NCBI RefSeq assembly: GCF_022267315.1
Contig: NZ_JAIKLE010000040.1
Span: 1 to 59,707 of the forward strand
Direction of reading: 5' to 3'
Origin: Maribellus maritimus
Lineage (GTDB): Bacteria > Bacteroidota > Bacteroidia > Bacteroidales > Prolixibacteraceae
Length of the DNA: 59,707 nucleotides
Part shown: piece by piece, positions 8,598-16,059 of the stretch
Layout of the letters: each line of letters begins with the position of its first letter
How positions within the stretch are numbered: position 1 is the first letter of the stretch
Notes under the pieces: model-generated
Seen by the model: the letters and a program-made list of their open reading frames with translations, nothing else
What the model was told of the DNA's origin: nothing
Database searches by the model: none
Translations under genes and position numbers: made by a program

Positions 8598-10115
8598 TTA
8601 GTTGATGGTAACCACTTCCCACGAATCTTCTCTTTCTTTGGCTTTTTTCATCCATTCAGGTACAACAGATTTCAAAAAATCTTCTTTTTCTGCATTCAGG
8701 GTTTTCATATCAAGCCCGATAAATTCCTGTGCTTTTTCTTTTGTTGAAATATCAGGGTAGGGAACCTCTTCGTTAAAACCGAGTTCAGCTAACAACCTGG
8801 CCAGTTCAATTCTTGTTTCCTGTGCAATGGTTATCGCCGAAGAAATTACACGACCAATTTCAACAGGCGAATGAAACGACGCTCCGTGACTGGCTGCGGC
8901 ATAGTCCCAACGCCACTGGGCATGACGAATCCCCTGGAGAATATTCTTCATTTGTTCTTCGGTAGCACCCAGATCCCATGCTTTTTTAGCTTCAATATGT
9001 GAGCGAACAATGAGTTCTTCCAGTATATCACGGTTTTCAATTATTTTATCCTGCCGTTCGTAAACATTTGCCATTAATGTTGCAGCTTCTTCACGGTGAC
9101 AAACCTGGCACGAATTAGCAATATTATTTAAAGGAGACTGCATTTTATGGTCGGTGAATTTTTGTCCTCCCTCACTTTTGTAAGGCATGTGGCAATCGGC
9201 ACATGAAACACCGCGTTGCGCATGAATTCCGGTCATATACGTTTCGTAACCCGGGTGTTGGGCTTTTAACATAGGTGCCTTGCTAATAGCGTGTGTCCAG
9301 TCGCTGAACTCAAGATTGTCGTAATATTCCTCCATCGCTTCTGCTGAGAATCCATTGTCCCATGGAAATGTAAGGTATTGTGCTCCTTCAGCTTTTTCCT
9401 TGTCAAAATAGTATTCAACATGACATTGCGCGCAAACCAGTGTGCGCATTTCCTGGTGACTTGCTTTGGTAATATCGCGACCCATACGTTCAAAAGCTTC
9501 AATGAGGGCAGGTCTGGTAATTGTCAGATTCATGGTTTTATTATCATGGCAATCAGCACAGCCAATGGGATTTACAACTTCGTGTCCGAGCTCTGCCCAT
9601 TTACCGGTATAAAATTGAGTCACCCCAATTTCATTCATCAGCCTTGGCACATCCGGACTTTTGCACGTCCAGCAAGTGCTTGGCATAGGCCCGTCTTTTG
9701 CTGTTTTTGGTGCGCCGGTTCGCAAAGTATTCTGAACATCGCTAACCGCATAATAATGTCCACGCCCCTGGTTATAATCTTTTGAGAAACCATAACCGGC
9801 CCAAAGTACTACTAATCGTGGATCAACTTCAAGCATATCAATCATAGTGCTGCCGTTGTACTTGCTTCTAAACATTGTATCTGCTGTACCGTAATACGAT
9901 TGAAACTCACGGGGATAATTTTCACCCCAAACTTCATTTCGTGGTTCAAACTCGCTGATTTTGTTTTTTGGAACATTTACAAAAGAAGCCTCTGCTCTTC
10001 TTTCTATAATAGAGGAGGCTAACAACCCCAGTAAAAACACGACTGCAATGGTTACTAGAAAAAGAACCCATGTCAGCCTGGGGTTTTTCTCGGTTAGTTT
10101 AAAGTTTGAATTCAT
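8598..10115 (-). CDS. nrfA: Ammonia-forming cytochrome c nitrite reductase, catalytic subunit
   Basis: A 505-residue pentahaem cytochrome that reduces nitrite to ammonium with six electrons in the periplasm. All five haem sites are present: the Lys-ligated catalytic site CWTCK (148-152) and four CxxCH sites at 186-190, 228-232, 305-309 and 336-340. The catalytic region VEYYF follows the third site. The N-terminus (LTWVLFLVTIAVVFLLGLLA) is a signal peptide or uncleaved anchor. It follows nrfH by 14 nt and precedes a porin, the usual nrfHA arrangement. Electrons should come from the quinol pool through NrfH. Expression is likely controlled by the palindrome and -7 box upstream of nrfH. Confidence 0.97.
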   Translation of the reverse strand: MNSNFKLTEKNPRLTWVLFLVTIAVVFLLGLLASSIIERRAEASFVNVPKNKISEFEPRNEVWGENYPREFQSYYGTADTMFRSKYNGSTMIDMLEVDPRLVVLWAGYGFSKDYNQGRGHYYAVSDVQNTLRTGAPKTAKDGPMPSTCWTCKSPDVPRLMNEIGVTQFYTGKWAELGHEVVNPIGCADCHDNKTMNLTITRPALIEAFERMGRDITKASHQEMRTLVCAQCHVEYYFDKEKAEGAQYLTFPWDNGFSAEAMEEYYDNLEFSDWTHAISKAPMLKAQHPGYETYMTGIHAQRGVSCADCHMPYKSEGGQKFTDHKMQSPLNNIANSCQVCHREEAATLMANVYERQDKIIENRDILEELIVRSHIEAKKAWDLGATEEQMKNILQGIRHAQWRWDYAAASHGASFHSPVEIGRVISSAITIAQETRIELARLLAELGFNEEVPYPDISTKEKAQEFIGLDMKTLNAEKEDFLKSVVPEWMKKAKEREDSWEVVTIN

Positions 10116-10129
10116 AATTGAAATATATT

Positions 10130-10705
10130 TTAGTTGTTATTTATATACTCTTTTATCCAATCAGGAACCGGACTTTCGGGTAGTGGAACCTGCGCGTTGG
10201 GAACACTTGATAAACTGTTTACCCTTCCGTGTGGAACTTCGCGGTGGCAATCCCAGCATTTTCTGTCGGTTATATGTTCAAAATGTGCTCTTACTCCTGC
10301 TTCCAGCTTGGGATCGTTTAGTAATTTTGAATGACACCTGATACAGTTTTGGTGCACAACCTCAGCGCCTTCTTCCTTAATAAAAATAACCTGTGGCTCT
10401 TTTCTCAGGGTAAAAATCGTTGCATGTCGTATCCCGTCTTTTGCTTTGAAGTAATATTTATTGATTACATTATTATGTGGAACATGACAGTCGTTACAAT
10501 GTGCCACTTCCCGGTGAGAACTATGATTCCAAGTTGCATATTGCGGAGCCATAACATGGCAGTTTGTGCAGGTTGCCGGATTGTCTGATAAGTAGGAGTG
10601 GGCTTTTGAAATGTAAAAAATAAAAGAAGTTAATCCGAGAAAAATGCTGCAAACAATTAAAACAGGTAATTTCCATCGGTCGGGTGGTAAAAGTTTTTTC
10701 AACAT
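10130..10705 (-). CDS. nrfH: Cytochrome c nitrite reductase small subunit, quinol dehydrogenase
   Basis: A 191-residue NapC/NirT-family tetrahaem cytochrome that takes electrons from menaquinol and passes them to NrfA. One N-terminal membrane helix (LPVLIVCSIFLGLTSFIFYI, about 13-32) anchors it. Four CxxCH sites lie at 46-50, 70-74, 121-125 and 150-154. The size and haem number match the family. It is the first gene of an operon with nrfA and a porin. The start is fixed by the anchor helix following directly and by a -7 box and dyad located 23 and 60 nt upstream. Confidence 0.96.
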   Translation of the reverse strand: MLKKLLPPDRWKLPVLIVCSIFLGLTSFIFYISKAHSYLSDNPATCTNCHVMAPQYATWNHSSHREVAHCNDCHVPHNNVINKYYFKAKDGIRHATIFTLRKEPQVIFIKEEGAEVVHQNCIRCHSKLLNDPKLEAGVRAHFEHITDRKCWDCHREVPHGRVNSLSSVPNAQVPLPESPVPDWIKEYINNN

Positions 10706-10727
10706 AATTTATTCGGTTGTTTATGTT

Positions 10728-10735
10728 CAAATTTC
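10728..10735 (-). promoter_or_regulatory. -7 box of the nrfHA operon
   Basis: The minus strand reads GAAATTTG, one mismatch from TAnnTTTG, 23 nt before the nrfH start. Its downstream end is exactly 36.5 bp from the centre of the dyad at 10756-10773. No -33 TTTG is present, as expected for an activator-dependent promoter. Confidence 0.5.
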
Positions 10736-10755
10736 AACGTTTTTTTACATATGAG

Positions 10756-10773
10756 TTGTAACAAATGTTACAA
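10756..10773. promoter_or_regulatory. Crp/Fnr-type dyad before nrfHA
   Basis: TTGTAAC-AAAT-GTTACAA is a perfect 7-4-7 inverted repeat in the divergent region between nrfH and the porin at 10938. Its centre would be about -41.5 if transcription begins about five bases after the -7 box, which is the class II activator position of Crp/Fnr proteins. The core GTAAC-N4-GTTAC matches the site at 17963-17976. A nitrite- or NO-responsive Crp/Fnr protein is a reasonable guess for the binder. Confidence 0.65.
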
Positions 10774-10869
10774 TTTGGTAAGTTGTTTCTGTTTATTTAA
10801 ATCCAGAATAAATAAGCATTCTATGTTATTGAATTATAGTTCTGAGGTTTAATGAAGACGCTTTTGTAT

Positions 10870-10877
10870 TAATTTTG
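10870..10877 (+). promoter_or_regulatory. -7 box of the porin gene at 10938
   Basis: TAATTTTG matches TAnnTTTG in full and lies 60 nt before the ATG at 10938. This supports the downstream ATG rather than the TTG at 10875 as the true start. The nrf dyad is about 112 bp further upstream. Confidence 0.45.
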
Positions 10878-10937
10878 TGGTTCAATATTGAAGCTACAGA
10901 CAATTCTTTCTATAAAACCAAATTTCAATTTCTAACC

Positions 10938-12170
10938 ATGAAAAGGATAATTTTTTTATTGCTTCTTTGTTTATCTGTAAATGTTTATTCCCAGGGTTTT
11001 TTATCTTCTAAAAACATTAAAGTTGACCTTTCGGGTTTTGTTCGAAATGATTTCATTTTTGATTCCAGAAGAAATGTAGATGCCTGTGATCATTTACTCG
11101 ATCTTTTTCCTCAAATGCCTGAATATGATGTCAACGGAGACGATATCAATGCACAACCCAGCGCCCAGTTTTTGAATACATTTACAAGGTTTGGTACCCG
11201 GTTTTCAGGGCTCGAAATAGGGGAAACGCAAATTGGTGCCTATGTTGAAGTCGATTTTACCGGTGGTGCCTCCACCAACAGTTTGCGTTTTAGACATGCT
11301 TACACGCAGTTTGTATGGTCAAAAACCAAACTTTTGTTTGGCCGTACCTGGCATCCTACATTTATTGAAAAAGTGTATCCAAGTACTTTGAACGAAAACA
11401 CAGGTCTTCCTTTTCAGGTTTTTAACCGAAGCCCTCAACTTCGTTTAACACACCAGTTAAACGATCATCTTGACTTAATAGCCGCTGCCGTGTACCAGTT
11501 CAAATATTCCAATACCGGACCCGACGGAAAAACCTATCAGTATCAACGCGATGCTATTGTTCCGAATTTACATGCCCAACTTCAGTATTATAACAAAAAT
11601 TGGGTTTTGGGGACTGCAATCGACTGGAAAATGATTCAACCCAGAACTTCTGCAACAGGCACAAGTGGAACTTTTAAAACTTCTGAAAAATTGAGCACCA
11701 TGGCTGCAATGGCATACTTGAAATACACAAAAGAAAGATTTGAATTTAAAGCCAAAACCATGTATGGTCAGAATGTTTGCGAAAGTTTACTGCCCAGCGG
11801 TTATGCAGTTGCTTCATTAAATAGTACAACAGGTGCAGAAACATATACTCCGTTCAATCATATTTACAATTGGATGAATGTGATTTATGGCGGCGATTGG
11901 AAATTTGGTTTTTTTGCAGGATACCTCAAAAATATGGGAACTTCGAAAAATCCTGTCGGACCGTTATACGGATTTGCAACCAATGCTGATATAATGTATA
12001 AACTTTCGCCGCAACTGATATACAACTACAAAAATTTTATGTTTGGTATTGAAATAAGTTTAACTACCGTTGCTTATGGCGAGAATGATTACAATGACAA
12101 AGCAAAAGTTAAAAACACTGAAAATGTAACAAATTTCAGAAATATGATTTCTGTTGCTTATAAATTCTAA
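10938..12170 (+). CDS. DcaP-like outer-membrane porin
   Basis: A 410-residue outer-membrane protein with signal peptide MKRIIFLLLLCLSVNVYSQ. The mature start IKVDLSGFVRNDFIFDSR, the QFLNTFTRFGTRFSG segment, and the pair VEVDFTGG / LRFRHAYTQFVW followed by LLFGRTWHP are typical of DcaP-like trimeric porins. The C-terminus RNMISVAYKF ends with Phe, the classic barrel-assembly signal. It is divergent from nrfHA and shares its control region, so it may admit a substrate used under the same conditions, for example a small organic acid. An open frame with a TTG start at 10875 adds 21 residues before the signal peptide and was not used. A strong terminator follows. Confidence 0.78.
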   Translation: MKRIIFLLLLCLSVNVYSQGFLSSKNIKVDLSGFVRNDFIFDSRRNVDACDHLLDLFPQMPEYDVNGDDINAQPSAQFLNTFTRFGTRFSGLEIGETQIGAYVEVDFTGGASTNSLRFRHAYTQFVWSKTKLLFGRTWHPTFIEKVYPSTLNENTGLPFQVFNRSPQLRLTHQLNDHLDLIAAAVYQFKYSNTGPDGKTYQYQRDAIVPNLHAQLQYYNKNWVLGTAIDWKMIQPRTSATGTSGTFKTSEKLSTMAAMAYLKYTKERFEFKAKTMYGQNVCESLLPSGYAVASLNSTTGAETYTPFNHIYNWMNVIYGGDWKFGFFAGYLKNMGTSKNPVGPLYGFATNADIMYKLSPQLIYNYKNFMFGIEISLTTVAYGENDYNDKAKVKNTENVTNFRNMISVAYKF

Positions 12171-12206
12171 GAATACTTTTTAATTTTACAGGAATTAAAG
12201 TTCATT

Positions 12207-12243
12207 AAGGCTGTCGGAAATATAGAAAAAGGACAGCCTTTTT
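12207..12243 (+). terminator. Rho-independent terminator after the porin
   Basis: The stem AAGGCTGTC/GACAGCCTT (9 bp) closes a 16-nt loop and is followed by TTTT. It separates the porin from the ACT-paaK block, which begins 20 nt later. Confidence 0.8.
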
Positions 12244-12262
12244 ATGTGAAAAAAATCAAAAA

Positions 12263-12694
12263 ATGGCATACGAAGTATCTGTTTTTCTTGAAAATAAGAT
12301 TACTCATTTTGAGAAAATAACCAATATCCTTAAAGAGGAGAAAATTAATATTCGGTCGGTTTCCATGAACAGTATTTTGCATGGCTGGGGAGTGTTGCAC
12401 TTGCTGGTTAACAAACCGGAGAGAGCTTATAAATTGCTTTCGGAAAAAGGGCACTCCGTAGTTTTGCGCGAAGTTATTGCTTTGGAAATGAAAGATGAAA
12501 CCGGTGGTCTGGATGAGTTGTTGATAAAAATCTCGCGCTCCGGAATTCACATTGAAAGTGCCGACAGCAGGTTGATTGCGGAAACAGGAATGGCTGTTTT
12601 AATTTTGGAAGTGCCCGATGTGCTGGAAGCAAAACGAAGACTCGAAATAAACAGTGTTCATTTGCTTGAGGACGATATTGTATATGGAAAATAA
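12263..12694 (+). CDS. Tandem ACT-domain protein, diverged copy upstream of paaK
   Basis: A 143-residue protein of two ACT domains (about 3-70 and 71-143). ACT domains bind amino acids and regulate enzymes. It is a paralogue of the protein at 14060: both begin with (E/Q)VSVFLENK and have the same two-domain layout. This copy has lost the usual PGRL-type ligand loop: the first domain has NKITHFEKI where the sister has NKSGRLNEV, and the second has ETGGLDELL where the sister has QPGSLSKLL. It may have a different ligand or serve as a structural partner. Such proteins usually sit beside paaK and indolepyruvate oxidoreductase genes in Bacteroidota. Confidence 0.8.
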   Translation: MAYEVSVFLENKITHFEKITNILKEEKINIRSVSMNSILHGWGVLHLLVNKPERAYKLLSEKGHSVVLREVIALEMKDETGGLDELLIKISRSGIHIESADSRLIAETGMAVLILEVPDVLEAKRRLEINSVHLLEDDIVYGK

Positions 12695-12756
12695 ATACTT
12701 CCGGACTCTAAAGTAAAATCAATAATTTTAATACTAACTTTTTTATATTTTTTTGA

Positions 12757-14055
12757 ATGATTTGGAACAAAAAAATTGAATGTGCTTCGCGAGACGAAAT
12801 GGCTGCCATTCAATCAGAAAGACTTTTATCTACGGTAAAGCGAATTTATCACAACATACCCAGTTACAGGGCAAAAATGCAGGAAAAAGGGATTTTGCCG
12901 GGTGACATAAAAAGTGTAGAGAACTTAAAAGACTTGCCGTTTACCAATAAAACAGATTTACGCGACAACTATCCCTTTGGAATGTTTACGGTTCCGATGA
13001 GTGAAATTGTGCGTTTGCATGCCAGTTCAGGTACAACAGGAAAACCAACTGTTGTTGGTTATACCAGAAATGATTTACAAATGTGGGCCGAAGTAGTTAC
13101 CCGTTCACTTTGTATGGCTGGTGTTCATAAAAACGATATTGTACAGGTGGCCTACGGTTATGGACTGTTTACCGGTGGACTGGGATTGCACTACGGAACT
13201 GAAAACCTGGGGGCTACAGTTATTCCGATTTCGGGAGGAAATACAAAAAAACAAATTCAGCTGATGCAGGATTTTGGTTCTTCTGTAATTGCATGTACGC
13301 CTTCGTATGCTTTGTTTTTATCGGAAGCACTGCAGGAAATGGGAATAGACCCCGAAAGTTTAAAACTTAGAGTGGGCATTTTTGGCGCCGAACCCTGGAG
13401 CGAAAATATGCGGAAAGAAATTGAGGCAAAACTTAAAATAAAAGCCATTGATATTTACGGATTGAGTGAAATCGTTGGGCCCGGAGTCTCGTGTGAATGT
13501 ACACATCAGGCAGGAATGCACGTTAACGAAGACCATTTTATACCTGAAATTATTGACCCGGAAACATTGCAGCCTGTTCAACCTGGCGAAATCGGTGAAT
13601 TGGTGTTTAGTACAGTATCCAAAGAAGGTATTCCGATTTTACGATACCGAACCCGTGATTTAACCCGTTTAATTTACGATAAGTGTGAATGTGGCCGTAC
13701 CCTGGTTCGTATGGAAAAGTGTATGGGACGCAGTGACGATATGCTTATCATTCGTGGTGTGAATGTTTTTCCATCTCAGATCGAAAGTGTGTTGCTTGAA
13801 ATGAGCGAAACAGAGCCACATTATTTGTTGATTGTTGAACGCCAGGGAACGCTTGATATACTCAAAATAATGGTTGAAGTACAGGAACAATTCTTTTCTG
13901 ATGAGGTGAGAGAACTGGAAGCGCTTCGTAAAAAAATCAGGAATAATATTCAAAGTACTCTCGGTATCTCTGTTGACGTAAAACTGGTTGAACCAAAGAC
14001 AATCGAAAGAACCGCCGGAAAGGCCAAACGTGTAATTGATAACCGCAAAATCTGA
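12757..14055 (+). CDS. paaK: Phenylacetate-CoA ligase
   Basis: A 432-residue AMP-forming aryl-CoA ligase: arylacetate + ATP + CoA gives arylacetyl-CoA + AMP + PPi. The adenylate P-loop is SSGTTGKP at 90-97; further family marks are [30 protein letters not shown] and the C-terminal hinge [18 protein letters not shown]. Length matches PaaK. In anaerobic Bacteroidota this enzyme activates phenylacetate, indoleacetate or related acids for reductive carboxylation to the 2-oxoacid, and not for aerobic phenylacetate breakdown; no paaABCDE genes are present here. It lies between two ACT-domain genes, 4 nt before the second, so the three look co-transcribed. Confidence 0.93.
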   Translation: MIWNKKIECASRDEMAAIQSERLLSTVKRIYHNIPSYRAKMQEKGILPGDIKSVENLKDLPFTNKTDLRDNYPFGMFTVPMSEIVRLHASSGTTGKPTVVGYTRNDLQMWAEVVTRSLCMAGVHKNDIVQVAYGYGLFTGGLGLHYGTENLGATVIPISGGNTKKQIQLMQDFGSSVIACTPSYALFLSEALQEMGIDPESLKLRVGIFGAEPWSENMRKEIEAKLKIKAIDIYGLSEIVGPGVSCECTHQAGMHVNEDHFIPEIIDPETLQPVQPGEIGELVFSTVSKEGIPILRYRTRDLTRLIYDKCECGRTLVRMEKCMGRSDDMLIIRGVNVFPSQIESVLLEMSETEPHYLLIVERQGTLDILKIMVEVQEQFFSDEVRELEALRKKIRNNIQSTLGISVDVKLVEPKTIERTAGKAKRVIDNRKI

Positions 14056-14059
14056 AAAA

Positions 14060-14488
14060 ATGATAACAAAACAAGTATCTGTTTTTCTCGAAAACAAATC
14101 GGGAAGATTAAATGAAGTTACCCAAATATTAAGCGATGCCGAAATTAATATTTCAGCATTTACAATTGCCGATACATCTGATTTTGGAATTTTGCGATTA
14201 ATCGTTTCCGATCCCGAAAAAGCATGTGAAGTGTTAAAGCAAAACCAGTTTTCGGTAAAAACTACCGAAGTTGTTCTTGCGAAAACACCAAATCAGCCGG
14301 GAAGCCTTTCAAAGTTGCTAAAAGTATTGAGCGAAGGTGGTTCATTTATTGAATATATGTATGCATTTTCAATGGAGCAGGATTCGGCTACAATCGTAAT
14401 TCGCCCGGCCAGTATTAAAAAATGTATGGAGATTCTCCAAAGCAATAAAGACAATTTTCTTTTTCAGGAGGGTGAATTTTTACTCTGA
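14060..14488 (+). CDS. Tandem ACT-domain protein downstream of paaK
   Basis: A 142-residue protein of two ACT domains with intact ligand-loop residues (NKSGRLNEVTQIL; QPGSLSKLLKVL). It is probably an amino-acid sensor acting on aryl-acid or aromatic amino-acid metabolism. The start ATG 14060 was chosen because it lies directly after the paaK stop and aligns with the paralogue at 12263; an in-frame ATG at 14036 would lie inside paaK. The pairing of one intact and one degenerate copy around paaK is notable. Confidence 0.85.
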   Translation: MITKQVSVFLENKSGRLNEVTQILSDAEINISAFTIADTSDFGILRLIVSDPEKACEVLKQNQFSVKTTEVVLAKTPNQPGSLSKLLKVLSEGGSFIEYMYAFSMEQDSATIVIRPASIKKCMEILQSNKDNFLFQEGEFLL

Positions 14489-14517
14489 TATTAACCGGAA
14501 AGAAAGTAAAACTATCG

Positions 14518-14542
14518 AATTCTGAAATCTTATTTCAGAATT
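14518..14542. promoter_or_regulatory. Perfect inverted repeat overlapping the pheA promoter
   Basis: AATTCTGAAAT-CTT-ATTTCAGAATT is an 11-bp perfect stem with a 3-nt loop. It ends 2 nt before the -7 box at 14545, covering the -33 region. It could be a repressor operator, or the terminator of the paaK transcript, although no T-tract follows directly. Confidence 0.55.
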
Positions 14543-14544
14543 TG

Positions 14545-14552
14545 TATCTTTG
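14545..14552 (+). promoter_or_regulatory. -7 box of pheA
   Basis: TATCTTTG is a full match to TAnnTTTG and lies 20 nt before the pheA start codon, giving a very short leader. Confidence 0.55.
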
Positions 14553-14572
14553 GATTCGTTAAAAATTAATGA

Positions 14573-15406
14573 ATGAAACAAATCGCCGTACAAGGTATCG
14601 CCGGGTCTTTTCACGAGGATGCGGCTTTAAAATATTTCAACGAAGAGATTGAGGTTGTTGAATGTAAATCGTTTACAAGTGTTTGTGAATTGATTGATGC
14701 AGATAAAGTTGATTATGCCGTAATGGCCATCGAAAATTCGATTGCAGGCAGTTTGCTAAAAAATTACCAGTTGATTCGCGATTTTCACCTTCGTATTATT
14801 GGGGAAATTTATCTTCATATTCAGATGAATTTAATGGTTGCGCCGGGAGTTAAAAAACAGGATATTACTGATATTTATTCGCATCCTGTTGCTTTGCAGC
14901 AAAGTATGGAGTTTATAGAAAAATATTTTCCAAATGCTAAATTACATGAAGGTTTGGATACGGCTGCAGCGGCCAGATTAATCTGTGATGAAAAACCGAA
15001 AAACGCTGCTGCAATTGCCAATCTGAGGGCAGCAGAAATGTATAATCTGGAGATTTTAGAAACAGGTATAGAAAGTAATAAAAAGAATTATACGCGTTTT
15101 TTAATTCTCTCAAAGCATGGTAATCCTACCGAGGGGACAAATAAAGCATCTATCTGTTTTGAGGTGGGGCATTTTTATGGTGCGCTGGCTAAAGTGTTAA
15201 ATATTTTTGCGGAAAACAGAATTAACCTCAACAAAATTCAATCTGTTCCGATTTTGGGGAAACCAAATGAATATACCATTCATGTTGACATTGAATGGGA
15301 AAAAACGAAAAATTATGACAAAGCGATTCATCAGGTGTTGAAAAATGCTACAAGTCTTTCAATTTTAGGTGAATACACAAAAGGAGATGTTTATTTACAC
15401 GATTAA
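14573..15406 (+). CDS. pheA: Prephenate dehydratase
   Basis: A 277-residue monofunctional prephenate dehydratase, which forms phenylpyruvate in phenylalanine synthesis. The catalytic domain covers about 1-185: start QGIAGSFHEDAA (counterpart of the GxxGSYS-type start), AIENSIAGSL, and the catalytic Thr174 in YTRFLIL. An ACT regulatory domain follows from about 195 (GALAKVLNIFAENRINLNKIQSVPI region), so feedback inhibition by phenylalanine is expected. There is no chorismate mutase domain. It starts an apparent operon with the flavodoxin (27 nt later) and probably the aminotransferase, which could convert phenylpyruvate to phenylalanine. Confidence 0.93.
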   Translation: MKQIAVQGIAGSFHEDAALKYFNEEIEVVECKSFTSVCELIDADKVDYAVMAIENSIAGSLLKNYQLIRDFHLRIIGEIYLHIQMNLMVAPGVKKQDITDIYSHPVALQQSMEFIEKYFPNAKLHEGLDTAAAARLICDEKPKNAAAIANLRAAEMYNLEILETGIESNKKNYTRFLILSKHGNPTEGTNKASICFEVGHFYGALAKVLNIFAENRINLNKIQSVPILGKPNEYTIHVDIEWEKTKNYDKAIHQVLKNATSLSILGEYTKGDVYLHD

Positions 15407-15433
15407 AAAAATAAAATTATAAAACCAAACGAT

Positions 15434-15958
15434 ATGAGTAAAATTGCAATTTTCTTTGGACCGTTAAAAGGTGCCGTAAACAGGGTAGCTGATAAAGTTA
15501 AAGATGCTATTGGAGAAGAAAAAGTGGAAATGGTTCCGGTGAAAGATGCCACTGTTGCCGATTTGGAAAAATATGATAAAATTATTTTTGGAATTTCAAC
15601 TGTCGGCAAAGAGACCTGGCATGCAACTTATAATAATGTCGATTGGGCAAAATTTTTACCGGAAATAGGCAAAACAAATTACGAGGGGAAAAAACTCGCA
15701 ATTTTTGGTTTGGGAGACCATGTTACTTACGCCGCAACTTTTGTTGATCATATTGGATTATTAGCTAAAGAACTTATGGCAAACGGCGGAACTCTTGCGG
15801 GGCAAGTTTCTGCTGATGATTATGAATTTGAAGAATCGGAAGCTGTTGAGGATGGCAAATTTTTAGGTTTGCCGGTCGACGAAGATTTTGAACCCGAACT
15901 GACAGATGAAAGGGTAAAAAACTGGATTGAGCAGATTCGTCCGGAGTTTGGATTCTAA
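15434..15958 (+). CDS. Flavodoxin with an atypical FMN phosphate loop
   Basis: A 174-residue long-chain flavodoxin by overall pattern: strand 1 KIAIFFG, IIFGISTVG (60s loop), GKKLAIFGLGDHVTYAATFVDHIG (90s loop and following helix), and a C-terminal helix ending VKNWIEQIRPEF. The long-chain insertion is present. However, the phosphate-binding loop, normally GSxTGNTE, reads GPLKGAVNRVA, which lacks the Ser/Thr residues that hold the FMN phosphate. The 60s loop also lacks the usual Trp (GISTVGKETWH). It may bind FMN differently or weakly. It lies between pheA and the aminotransferase and upstream of a ferredoxin-type oxidoreductase operon, a candidate electron partner. Confidence 0.8.
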   Translation: MSKIAIFFGPLKGAVNRVADKVKDAIGEEKVEMVPVKDATVADLEKYDKIIFGISTVGKETWHATYNNVDWAKFLPEIGKTNYEGKKLAIFGLGDHVTYAATFVDHIGLLAKELMANGGTLAGQVSADDYEFEESEAVEDGKFLGLPVDEDFEPELTDERVKNWIEQIRPEFGF

Positions 15959-15983
15959 TACATAACTGTAATAAAATCAGATA

Positions 15984-16018
15984 CTGACAGAGCAGATTTC
16001 TGATTTGTCGGAGTTTTT
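15984..16018 (+). terminator. Probable terminator after the flavodoxin gene
   Basis: CTGACA pairs with TGTCGG (one G-U) around a longer inner loop that can pair GCAGA/TCTGA-like, followed by GTTTTTATT. The stem is moderate, so partial read-through to the aminotransferase is possible. Confidence 0.5.
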
Positions 16019-16059
16019 ATTGTCCCTTCAAATGCATGTTAATTTTAAATACATGAAAT

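Noticed and set aside
10875..10937. TTG start of the DcaP-like porin
   Set aside because: It overlaps the -7 box and precedes a proper signal peptide starting at ATG 10938.
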